A DNA stretch of 12,358 bases. Source: SIG565 sp045590755. GTDB lineage: Bacteria > Bacillota > Clostridia > Oscillospirales > Acutalibacteraceae. The stretch covers positions 1 through 12,358 of the forward strand of contig JAZNRP010000046.1 of the NCBI GenBank assembly GCA_045590755.1. The letters run 5' to 3'. A program made the position numbers and the translations under genes. Position 1 is the stretch's first letter, and the number at the start of each line of letters is the position of its first letter. The notes beneath the pieces were generated by a model. It saw only the letters and a program-made list of their open reading frames with translations. It made no database searches and was not told the origin of the DNA. Positions 1 through 7,604 of this stretch are shown here, piece by piece.

Positions 1-47
1 GTTCTGGTTTTATTCAAACCGCTTTTGATTTTACTAAAAAATCCCAT
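1..47 (-). CDS. ftsY: FtsY, signal recognition particle receptor (5' end only)
   Basis: Partial gene: the first 15 codons plus two bases run off the left edge of the window. The visible N-terminus reads MGFFSKIKSGLNKTR, which closely resembles the amphipathic start of short Gram-positive FtsY proteins (MGFF-x-K-hydrophobic-K-x-GL-x-KTR). FtsY is the GTPase receptor that brings SRP-bound ribosomes to the membrane; its NG domain lies outside the window. The ATG directly abuts the smc stop codon (TAA at 50-48, ATG at 47-45). An SD-like GGTGA at 59-55 sits 7 nt upstream inside smc, so translation is probably coupled. smc followed by ftsY is a common Firmicute order, which supports the call. Identity rests on a short peptide plus context. 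Confidence 0.85.
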   Translation of the reverse strand, partial: MGFFSKIKSGLNKTR

Positions 48-3000
48 TTACATTTCACCGTTTAATAACTTTTTCTCAAGCTCTGCAACATTAAGTTCAA
101 GAAGCTTTGTAACACCCTTTTCCTGCATTGTAACACCGTAAAGCATATCTGCCGCTTCCATAGTGCCGCGGCGGTGTGTTACGCAGATAAACTGTGTTGC
201 AAAATCAGATTTTTTCATATACTGCGCAAATCTCTCGACATTAATATCATCGAGCGCTGTATCAACCTCATCCAAAAAGCAGAATGGCGGCGCATTAACA
301 TTCATTATCGCAAAGTAAATTGAAAGTGCTACAAGCGCCTTTTCACCGCCCGACAATCCGTCAAGACTGGGTACATTTTTACCGGGTAGCTTTGCATTAA
401 TATCAATACCGCTTTCCAGAATATTGTCGGGGTCTGTAAGAACAAGCTGTGCCGAGCCGCCACCGAAAAGCTCGGTAAAGGTTTTTGAGAAGCACTGATT
501 TATTCTTTCAAAGCCGACAACAAACATTTCCTGCATCTGAACAGTGAGTTGATTAATAAGCTTATTTAATTCACTTCGTGACTTTTCAACATCGGCAATC
601 TGCTCTGACATAAAGTTATAGCGTTCGCTGACTTCCTTGTACTCTTCAATAGCCGAAACATTAACATTACCAAGTGACTTAATCTTGCTCTTGGCTTCTG
701 CCAGTGCCTTTTTAGCATCTGCCACATTTTCAATGGCAATACCCATATTTTCTGCTTCGCTTCTGGTCAGTCCGTATTCATCATAGAGCTGTTTTATAAC
801 ATTATCGTATTCGGTTAGCATATTAGTCTTACGCTCGGTAAGACGCGCTAACTCTCCGCCGATTTTCTCACGCTCTAAAGTCTTGTCACGCTCACTTGTG
901 CGCATTTCGGTTGACTGCTTTTCGAGCTCATTGCGATGAGTTGTATATTCTGTAATATTTTGCTCTGCTTTAGTTATATTAAGTCTGATTTCTTCAACCG
1001 CTAATCGTATGCTTTCAATATCGGCGTGTTTTGTGTTATTCTGCTCATTAATAGCATTAATTTCACTATTAATTTCGGCTATACGCTCATCTCTGTTATC
1101 AAGTGCCGATTTAGCCGAATTTGCCAGTGCCAAAAGACCTTCCTTGTCCTTTGCACATTCAATAACTGCCAATTTGATATTTGTAATACTCTCACTAATC
1201 TCTTCACGCTTTTGCGATAATGAATCCCTACCGCCAACCGACGCTTCGATTTCGCTCTGAATATCTGCTTTACTGATTTCAAGTGCAGTAATACTCTTAT
1301 CGGCTTCATCGGCTGCCAGTCGTAAATCGGCTTTCTTTTGGTCACCCGAAGTTTTTTCCGCAACATAGCGGGAAATTATTTCTTCGGCGGCATTTCTTAT
1401 ATCGCCTATACGCTTAAGCTCTGCTAATGCTCTGATTTTATCTTCAGTAGCGGTCTGCAATACATCGCGTGCCGCCTGAATATCGGCTTCAACTCGTGAT
1501 AATTCGTCGCTTGAAAGCTTAAATTCCGCGCTCAAGCCTTCGGCCTTTTTAGTTAATTTTTCTATATCATTGTTTATTCGCTTAATATCTTCCTTACGGC
1601 TTAAAAGACCTGCGTTTTTAATAAGCGAGCCGCCTGTGAGCGAACCGCCCGCATTGATAACCTGACCGTCAAGAGATACAACCTTGAAATGATAATTAAA
1701 CTTTTTAGCAAGGGTTGCCGCCGAATCAATATCTTCAGTAACTACAACCGCACCGAGAAGATAGCGGATTATTTCACGGTATTTAGAATCACACTCAACC
1801 AAATCAGCGGCAATTCCAACATAGCCGAATATATTTTCATAACCCTTTTCGGTGAAATCCCTTGCCTTAATAGCCGAAACGGGTAAGAAGGTTGCTCTGC
1901 CCGCGTTTGTTTCCTTTAACTTATTAATAGCACGCTTAGCGTCGGCTTCACTATCAACCACGATATTCTGAAGGGCGGATCCGAGAGCCGTTTCGACCGC
2001 AACGGCATATTCCTTTTTAACATTTATTATTTCTGCAATGGGTCCGTAAATACCCCTTAGCACTCCGCTTTTAGACTCACCCATAACAGACTTAACCGAG
2101 TGATTAAAGCCTTCCATATTCTTTTGAAGGTCTTCGAGTATCTGTATACGGCGGTGCTTAGCTTCAATATCAAGGTGTATATTGTCCAAATCCGCCTTTA
2201 AGGCGTCCACCTTTGTCTTGCGGGAAGTATAACGAAGCTCGTAACCCTTTAAGGAATTTTCACAGCCTATTATGTTTTCATCTAATTTGTCTACAAGCGC
2301 TTCTGTTTCAGCGAACTCTTTATCAAGCTCACTTTTTTCAAGTTGCTTTTCTTTAGTTAATTTATCAATTACATTTGCTCTTTGCTCAATTTCTTCAATA
2401 GCCGACAGACTGGAAAGCTTAGTTACCCTTTTATCTGCGCACTCTGCCGAAATTTCATTCAGTTTACCCGATAACTCTTCAATTTTCTTAGAAAAGCTTT
2501 CGCTATCGGTAAGAAGACCGTTCAAGGCGTGTTCAGCATTAGCCAAATCGGAATTCAGCTTATCAATCTCGGCCTGCTTTTTATCGGCCTCATCAAGATT
2601 TTTCTGAATTTGCTCTTTTGCGTCATTTTCCGAGCTTTTAAGACCTTCAATTTCACTTTCCAAGCGTTCTATTGCCGCAGTGTTATGTGAAATATCGTTT
2701 TCAATTACCGCGATATTTCCTGTAAGCGTTGCCGCCTGTTCAGAAAAGCGTGAAATATTTTGTCTTTGCTCATCAATCTTTACCGATAACTCATTTGAAA
2801 GCTCAGAGTTTTTCTCGGTTGTCTCATAAAATTCTGTAAGGCTTTCTTCAATTTCCTTATACATAACTTCACAAGCCGTAATCTTGCTTTCGTGGTTGCG
2901 AAGCGCTTCCTTGAAATTATCTAACGAATAAAGCCAAAGACCGATTTCAAGTTCTTTCTTTTTGTCTGCAAGAGATAAAAACTGCTCTGCCTTTTTGCTC

Positions 3001-3623
3001 TGTTCTTCAAGCGGACCTACGCGGCTTTCAAGCTCTTGTATAATATCGCGAAGGCGTAATAGGTTTTCATCTGCTGCGGCTAATTTTCTTTCGGTTTCAA
3101 TCTTTCTGTAGCGGTATTTTGAAATACCCGATGCTTCTTCAAAAATATCTCGGCGCTCATTAGATTTTGTACTGATAATAGCGTCAATTTTACCCTGCCC
3201 TACCATAGAATAACCATCTCTGCCAAGACCTGTGTCCATAAACAACTCGTTAATGTCCTTAAGTCGCACAGAGACATTATTTATAAGATATTCGCTCTCG
3301 TGTGAACGATAATAACGGCGGGTGATTGATACAAAATCATCATTAAAATTAAGCGAGCGGTCGGTATTATCGATATTAAGTGTAACTTCACAATACCCGT
3401 GCGGTCTGCGTGACGCTGTACCGCCGAATATAACATCTTCCATTGACTGTCCGCGAAGACTCTTGGTTGACTGTTCACCAAGCACCCAACGAACCGCGTC
3501 GGAAATATTACTTTTACCGCTTCCGTTAGGACCGACAATGCCGGTTATACCCTTTCCGAATTTCAGTGTTGTCTTGTCAGCAAAGGACTTAAAGCCCTGA
3601 ATCTGTATTGAACTTAACAGCAC
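48..3623 (-). CDS. smc: SMC, chromosome partition/condensation ATPase
   Basis: Full-length 1191-residue SMC, the usual size for bacterial SMC. With ScpA and ScpB (not in this window) it forms the ring complex that loads near origins and extrudes or aligns chromosome arms. Visible parts in order: N-terminal ATPase half with Walker A GPNGSGKS at residues 31-38; a long Glu/Lys/Ala-rich coiled coil (about 170-515); the hinge (about 518-680) with glycine-rich GGSLTGGS near 659; the returning coiled coil (about 680-1020); and the C-terminal ATPase half with signature LSGGE at 1090-1094, Walker B FLDEVD with Asp1118 and Glu1119, and the H-loop His at about 1150. All catalytic elements are intact. 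The start is GTG at 3623; the family's usual MYLKSIEIQGFKSF-type beginning aligns here with no extra residues, and a purine-rich SD (AAGGGGAAG, 3641-3633) precedes it. Only 6 nt separate it from the upstream radical SAM gene, and its stop abuts ftsY. Confidence 0.98.
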   Translation of the reverse strand: MLLSSIQIQGFKSFADKTTLKFGKGITGIVGPNGSGKSNISDAVRWVLGEQSTKSLRGQSMEDVIFGGTASRRPHGYCEVTLNIDNTDRSLNFNDDFVSITRRYYRSHESEYLINNVSVRLKDINELFMDTGLGRDGYSMVGQGKIDAIISTKSNERRDIFEEASGISKYRYRKIETERKLAAADENLLRLRDIIQELESRVGPLEEQSKKAEQFLSLADKKKELEIGLWLYSLDNFKEALRNHESKITACEVMYKEIEESLTEFYETTEKNSELSNELSVKIDEQRQNISRFSEQAATLTGNIAVIENDISHNTAAIERLESEIEGLKSSENDAKEQIQKNLDEADKKQAEIDKLNSDLANAEHALNGLLTDSESFSKKIEELSGKLNEISAECADKRVTKLSSLSAIEEIEQRANVIDKLTKEKQLEKSELDKEFAETEALVDKLDENIIGCENSLKGYELRYTSRKTKVDALKADLDNIHLDIEAKHRRIQILEDLQKNMEGFNHSVKSVMGESKSGVLRGIYGPIAEIINVKKEYAVAVETALGSALQNIVVDSEADAKRAINKLKETNAGRATFLPVSAIKARDFTEKGYENIFGYVGIAADLVECDSKYREIIRYLLGAVVVTEDIDSAATLAKKFNYHFKVVSLDGQVINAGGSLTGGSLIKNAGLLSRKEDIKRINNDIEKLTKKAEGLSAEFKLSSDELSRVEADIQAARDVLQTATEDKIRALAELKRIGDIRNAAEEIISRYVAEKTSGDQKKADLRLAADEADKSITALEISKADIQSEIEASVGGRDSLSQKREEISESITNIKLAVIECAKDKEGLLALANSAKSALDNRDERIAEINSEINAINEQNNTKHADIESIRLAVEEIRLNITKAEQNITEYTTHRNELEKQSTEMRTSERDKTLEREKIGGELARLTERKTNMLTEYDNVIKQLYDEYGLTRSEAENMGIAIENVADAKKALAEAKSKIKSLGNVNVSAIEEYKEVSERYNFMSEQIADVEKSRSELNKLINQLTVQMQEMFVVGFERINQCFSKTFTELFGGGSAQLVLTDPDNILESGIDINAKLPGKNVPSLDGLSGGEKALVALSIYFAIMNVNAPPFCFLDEVDTALDDINVERFAQYMKKSDFATQFICVTHRRGTMEAADMLYGVTMQEKGVTKLLELNVAELEKKLLNGEM

Positions 3624-3629
3624 TTATTT

Positions 3630-4622
3630 TCACTTCCCCTTTATAATTAAATCATATTCTCCCAAAGTCTTATCTGTAAAAACCTTACATTTATAGCCCA
3701 AGTTTTCTAACTTTTCTATATTTTCTCTTTTTTGACCTATCATTTTTGAAAGGCTTTTATCATTAACATATATTTCGTATTCCCCTTTTTCATTTAAATG
3801 ACCGAGCGCATTATTTAGAAAAATTCTTGCGTCGCACAGTTCTTTAAAAGAAGGGTGCCACGGCCCTGCAACAAACCTTTCGGTATCAATTGTATGCAGT
3901 CCCGTTCTTATAACATTTATATTTTCTTTTTTAAATTTAAGCAGTATTTTTGAAACTAAATCCACTGCCGCGTCTAACGGCTTTGGTATGTATTCGCCCG
4001 TTTTGTATAGCTTTTCCAAATCTGTATTTTGTAAAACAATTGTGGGGTAAATACGAACTGTGTCGGGCTTTAGCTCTATTATTTTTTCTGCAGACTGTAA
4101 ATCCAAGCTATCATTACTGCCATAAAGCCCCGTCATCATCTGAAGTCCCAAAGAAAAGCCGTGTTGCTTTATTAAGTCGGCGGCAACACATACATCATTT
4201 ACTGTATGACCGCGTTTATTGAGCTTTAAAACACTGTCAAACATACTTTGTGCGCCAAGCTCAATTGCCGTAACACCATACTTTTTTAGAATTTCTAATA
4301 TTTCACTATCTATAGCATCTGGTCTTGTGGAAATTCTGATACCCGAAACCGTACCGTCATCAACATACATTTTCGCCGCCGACAAAAGACTACACATATA
4401 TTTTTTGTCAATCGCCGTAAAGCTACCGCCGAAAAAAGCGATTTCCGTATTCTGTGGGTTGTAGTTACTACTTTCTTTTGCAACCCTTACCGCATTATGT
4501 ACTGTGTCCCCGTCTGGTATTTCTGAAACACAGGCTATATACCTTTGATTGCAAAAGCTACACTGATTAGGACAACCAAGATGTGGCACGAAAATCGATA
4601 TATTTGCGTGTTTTATACTCAT
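3630..4622 (-). CDS. Elp3-like radical SAM protein (short form, no acetyltransferase domain)
   Basis: A 330-residue radical SAM protein. The cluster-binding motif is near the N-terminus: Cys17-x3-Cys21-x2-Cys24 within LGCPNQCSFCNQ, followed by an FFGGSFTAI stretch typical of the Elp3/COG1243 group and the barrel segment around ISTRPDAID. True Elp3 carries a C-terminal GNAT acetyltransferase domain and is longer (commonly 450-550 residues); that domain is missing. After the barrel (about 1-265) there is instead a small tail (about 280-330) containing VNDKSLSKMIGQKRENI, which resembles a KH-type nucleic-acid-binding motif (inference). The substrate is unknown; RNA modification is a reasonable guess. 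ATG at 4622 overlaps the rnc stop in an ATGA arrangement, with a GGGA SD 8 nt upstream inside rnc. Clostridial genomes often carry such a gene between rnc and smc, usually annotated only as radical SAM or elongator protein 3. Confidence 0.85.
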   Translation of the reverse strand: MSIKHANISIFVPHLGCPNQCSFCNQRYIACVSEIPDGDTVHNAVRVAKESSNYNPQNTEIAFFGGSFTAIDKKYMCSLLSAAKMYVDDGTVSGIRISTRPDAIDSEILEILKKYGVTAIELGAQSMFDSVLKLNKRGHTVNDVCVAADLIKQHGFSLGLQMMTGLYGSNDSLDLQSAEKIIELKPDTVRIYPTIVLQNTDLEKLYKTGEYIPKPLDAAVDLVSKILLKFKKENINVIRTGLHTIDTERFVAGPWHPSFKELCDARIFLNNALGHLNEKGEYEIYVNDKSLSKMIGQKRENIEKLENLGYKCKVFTDKTLGEYDLIIKGK

Positions 4623-5299
4623 ATTTCAATTCCCATAAGCTCGAGCGCCTGTTTTGCCGCCGCTTGTTCGGCGTGCTTTTTACTACTGCCCATTCCCGTA
4701 CCTATGACATTTGAATTTAAGTGAACCTCTACCGTAAAGCATTTGTTATGGTCGGGGCCGCTTTCGGCAATTAAAATATAGGTAAGTCTCTCTTCAGGGT
4801 TTCTCTGGATTATTTCCTGAAGAAAGGTTTTATAATCCTTAACCGATGCATTATCGTGCTTTTCAAGCTCGGGTAATACAAAGCGCATAACATGGCGTCT
4901 TGCATTTTCCATACCGCCGTCAAGATAAATTGCCGCAAGTACCGCTTCAAAAGCGTCGGCTAAAATTGACGGGCGTGTATTTCCGCCGTTTTGCAATTCC
5001 CCTTTGCCGAGTTTTAAGTATTTTCCTATTTCTAACTCTTGCGAGAATTTGCAAAGCGTTTTTTCGCACACCAGTGTGGCGCGAAGCTTTGTAAGCTCGC
5101 CTTCGGGTAGGTTCGCGAATTTTTTATACAAATAATCGGCAACTATAACCGAGAGTACTGCATCACCTAAAAATTCCAAACGCTCATTAGAGCCGCCCTT
5201 ACAGTGTGTTTCGTTGGCATAAGAAGAATGAGCCAACGCGTTACTGAGTAGCTCTATATTATTAAATTTATAACCTAAATTTTCTTCTAAGCCTTTCAT
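4619..5299 (-). CDS. rnc: Ribonuclease III
   Basis: Double-strand-specific endoribonuclease that processes the 30S rRNA precursor and other structured RNAs. The RNase III signature NERLEFLGDAVL lies at about residues 38-49 and holds the metal-binding Glu and Asp. The second acidic cluster, DAFEAVLAAIYLDGG, carries the Asp and Glu corresponding to E. coli D114 and E117. A C-terminal double-stranded RNA-binding domain (about 155-226) ends in the typical SSKKHAEQAAAKQAL helix. At about 226 residues it is the normal length with no missing parts. Start choice: GTG (5302) and ATG (5299) are adjacent in frame. The AGGTG SD-like element at 5309-5305 is only 2 nt from the GTG but 5 nt from the ATG, so I prefer ATG. 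The gene follows plsX almost directly and its stop overlaps the radical SAM start by 4 nt. Confidence 0.97.
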   Translation of the reverse strand: MKGLEENLGYKFNNIELLSNALAHSSYANETHCKGGSNERLEFLGDAVLSVIVADYLYKKFANLPEGELTKLRATLVCEKTLCKFSQELEIGKYLKLGKGELQNGGNTRPSILADAFEAVLAAIYLDGGMENARRHVMRFVLPELEKHDNASVKDYKTFLQEIIQRNPEERLTYILIAESGPDHNKCFTVEVHLNSNVIGTGMGSSKKHAEQAAAKQALELMGIEI

Positions 5300-5307
5300 C
5301 ACTACAC

Positions 5308-6297
5308 CTATATGTTTTCAAGATTAGCACTGATTGTGCCTATTACATCTCTCTCGGCAAACTGTTTTGCCTGTCTTATAGCATTTTTAATAGCCAAAGC
5401 ATCCGAGCTGCCGTGCGCCTTTATAACGGGCTTTGCTACACCCAAAAGTGGTGCGCCGCCGACTTCGGAAGCATCCATTTTCTTTTTTATACTTGTAAGT
5501 CCACCTTTAAGGCAAAGGGTTGCTATCTTTGTAACAATATTTTTATAAAATACCTTTTTAAGCATTTTAAAGAGTGTAATTGTACTGCCTTCAATAAGCT
5601 TTAGCGCTATATTTCCTGTAAAGCCGTCGGTAATTACAGCGTCAACCACACCCTTTGGCATTTCGCGTGATTCAATATTTCCAACAAAGTTTATTGGTGC
5701 ATTTTCGAGTAATTTGTAAGCTTCTTGCTGAAGCAGTGTACCCTTAGTGTCTTCAGTACCGATATTAAGCAGAGCTATTTTCGGGTTTTCTCTGCCTTCT
5801 ACCTTTTCTAAATACACAGATGCCATCAAACCGAACTGCACAAGCATTTCCGGTCGGCATTCGGCATTAGCGCCCATATCCATAAGGAAATATGAAGAAT
5901 CGGGGGACGGAATCATACTGCCGAGTGCGGGGCGTTTAACACCCTTAATTCTTTTAACTATAAGTGTACCACCTACAACAACAGCACCTGTACTGCCTGC
6001 AGACACAAAGGCGTCTGCCTTGCCTTCTGATAAAATTCTGAAGGCTACCGCCATTGAAGAATCCTTATGCGCTTTGAGAAGAGTAGTCGGCTCATCGTGC
6101 ATTGAAATCACATCAGTAGTGTGCACAATTTCGAGATTTTTAAATGCAATATTATTTTCCTTAATGCATTTGTTTATTATCTGCTCATCACCCGTGAGTA
6201 TAATTTCAACCCCGAGTTCCTGTTCTGCTAAAGCAGCGCCCTTTATAATTTCAAGCGGCGCATTATCTCCGCCAAATGCATCAACTACTATTTTCAT
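5308..6297 (-). CDS. plsX: PlsX, phosphate acyltransferase (acyl-ACP:phosphate)
   Basis: Converts acyl-ACP and inorganic phosphate to acyl-phosphate, the acyl donor used by PlsY for glycerol-3-phosphate acylation. It is a peripheral membrane enzyme that starts phospholipid synthesis in most bacteria. The 329-residue length matches the family. Recognisable blocks are the N-terminal KIVVDAFGGDNAP (Gly9-Gly10-Asp11), a DSSMAVAF segment, the SAGSTGAVVVGG loop, a LLNIGTE segment, DAVITDGFTGNIALK, and the C-terminal VGGAPLLGVAKPVIKAHGSS. The ATG at 6297 overlaps the trmFO stop by 4 nt (ATGA), with a strong SD (AAAGGAG, 6311-6305) 7 nt upstream. In many Firmicutes plsX is followed by acpP before rnc; here rnc follows at once and no acpP is present. 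Confidence 0.97.
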   Translation of the reverse strand: MKIVVDAFGGDNAPLEIIKGAALAEQELGVEIILTGDEQIINKCIKENNIAFKNLEIVHTTDVISMHDEPTTLLKAHKDSSMAVAFRILSEGKADAFVSAGSTGAVVVGGTLIVKRIKGVKRPALGSMIPSPDSSYFLMDMGANAECRPEMLVQFGLMASVYLEKVEGRENPKIALLNIGTEDTKGTLLQQEAYKLLENAPINFVGNIESREMPKGVVDAVITDGFTGNIALKLIEGSTITLFKMLKKVFYKNIVTKIATLCLKGGLTSIKKKMDASEVGGAPLLGVAKPVIKAHGSSDALAIKNAIRQAKQFAERDVIGTISANLENI

Positions 6298-7604
6298 ATT
6301 TTTTCTCCTTTACTGTACCATTCTACCGAACGGGCAGAGAACGCGGCATAGCGTTCTTTTTTATCTCGTATATGGTTTTTCAGCGGTGGAATTATACCGA
6401 AATTAGCGCCCATAGGCTGAAAATTCTCCACCGTTTCATCGCATATATAATTAAGCAGTGCGCCTATCATTGTAAATTCGGGTAAAACAAGTTCTTCCTT
6501 ACCGAGCAGAGAATTTGCGGCGTTAATACCTGCTATAATTCCCGATGCGGCCGATTCCATATACCCTTCTACACCCGATAACTGTCCCGCAAAGAATATC
6601 CTGTTATCACTCTTCAGTGACAAATTACGGTTCAGTAATTTTGGGGAATTTATAAAGGTATTGCGATGCATAACGCCATATCTTACAAATTCGGCATTTT
6701 GAAGCCCCGGTATTAAGGAAAATACCCTTTTTTGTTCGCCGAATTTAAGATTGGTCTGGAAGCCTACAAGATTGTACATACTTCCCGCCGCATTTTCCTT
6801 ACGCAGCTGCACTACCGCCCATGGTCTATGCATTGTTCTCGGGTCTGTAAGTCCCACAGGCTTTAGTGGGCCAAAACGGATTGAATCTTCACCGCGTTTT
6901 GCTAAAATTTCAATAGGCATACAGCCTTCATAAACCGTAATGGGTTTATCAAATTCGTGGGTTACTGCCGATTCTGCATTTATAAGTGCTGTATGGAAAG
7001 CTGTGTACTCTTCTTTATTCATTGGGCAATTAACATAATCGTCATCACCCTTGCCGTAACGCGAAGCGCAAAATGCTTTGCTAAAATCAATACTATCGTG
7101 AGTTACAATCGGAGCCGCCGCATCATAAAAATTAAGATGCTCACTATTGCATTTTTTTGCAATATCTTCTGCTAACTTACTATCGGTAAGCGGTCCAGTT
7201 GCAATAACAACTACCCCGTCTTCAGGTATTTTTTCAACAACGCCGTGATGTACAGTAATGTTTTTATTACCTTTTATAACCTTTGTAATACCTTCTGCAA
7301 AAAGCTCCCTATCAACCGCCAACGCACCGCCCGCGGCGACCGAGCAGTTATCGGCAGACGCAAGACACACAGAGCCAAAATATCGCATTTCTTCTTTTAA
7401 GAGTCCTGCCGCTGAATCTATTCTTGACGCTTTAAGCGAGTTTGAACAGACAAGCTCTGCAAACAGGTCGGCGCGGCTATGGGCGGGCGAGCATTTTTGC
7501 GGCTTCATTTCATACAAATCAACATGAATACCGCGCTTCGCTATCTGACTTGCCGCTTCACAGCCCGCAAGTCCCGCGCCTATTACCGTAATGCTATTAT
7601 TCAT
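6294..7604 (-). CDS. trmFO: TrmFO, methylenetetrahydrofolate-tRNA (uracil-5-)-methyltransferase
   Basis: Flavoprotein that makes 5-methyluridine at position 54 of the tRNA T-loop, taking the one-carbon unit from 5,10-methylene-THF rather than S-adenosylmethionine. The 436-residue length is typical. The FAD-binding dinucleotide fold starts at once: VIGAGLAGCEAA with Gly9, Gly11, Gly14 and Glu16. The conserved block AELVCSNSLKA contains Cys53, which corresponds in position to the catalytic Cys53 of B. subtilis TrmFO. A second Cys at 228 (EGCMPIE) is probably the counterpart of its Cys226. Near the C-terminus, MESAASGIIAGINAANSL is the second flavin-contacting region. Its relative GidA/MnmG is much longer (about 620 residues), so this is not MnmG. 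The ATG at 7604 lies inside topA (8-nt overlap), preceded by AAAGG about 9 nt upstream, which suggests coupled translation. Confidence 0.97.
   Translation of the reverse strand: MNNSITVIGAGLAGCEAASQIAKRGIHVDLYEMKPQKCSPAHSRADLFAELVCSNSLKASRIDSAAGLLKEEMRYFGSVCLASADNCSVAAGGALAVDRELFAEGITKVIKGNKNITVHHGVVEKIPEDGVVVIATGPLTDSKLAEDIAKKCNSEHLNFYDAAAPIVTHDSIDFSKAFCASRYGKGDDDYVNCPMNKEEYTAFHTALINAESAVTHEFDKPITVYEGCMPIEILAKRGEDSIRFGPLKPVGLTDPRTMHRPWAVVQLRKENAAGSMYNLVGFQTNLKFGEQKRVFSLIPGLQNAEFVRYGVMHRNTFINSPKLLNRNLSLKSDNRIFFAGQLSGVEGYMESAASGIIAGINAANSLLGKEELVLPEFTMIGALLNYICDETVENFQPMGANFGIIPPLKNHIRDKKERYAAFSARSVEWYSKGEKI
6305..6311 (-). promoter_or_regulatory. Ribosome binding site of plsX inside trmFO
   Basis: AAAGGAG near the 3' end of trmFO, 7 nt before the plsX ATG at 6297. 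It supports initiation at the ATGA overlap. Confidence 0.75.

Noticed and set aside
700..3100. Repeated Glu/Lys/Ala-rich coding stretches that could suggest an internal repeat.
   Set aside because: These are the two long coiled-coil arms of SMC flanking the hinge. Heptad-like composition explains them, and no nucleotide-level repeat unit is visible.
3630..4622. Coproporphyrinogen III oxidase (HemN/HemW) as identity of the radical SAM gene.
   Set aside because: Its Cys-x3-Cys-x2-Cys motif sits in the LGCPNQCSFCNQ and GGSFTA context of the Elp3-like group, and it is short. The HemN/HemW pattern (Cys-x3-Cys-x2-C in PFC-x-x-x-C-x-Y-C context) is not seen.
5747..6406. 219-codon plus-strand open frame opposite plsX.
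   Set aside because: It lies antisense to the well-conserved plsX and trmFO, has a low-complexity Ser/Ile/Leu composition and no recognisable domain. It is a shadow of minus-strand codon usage.
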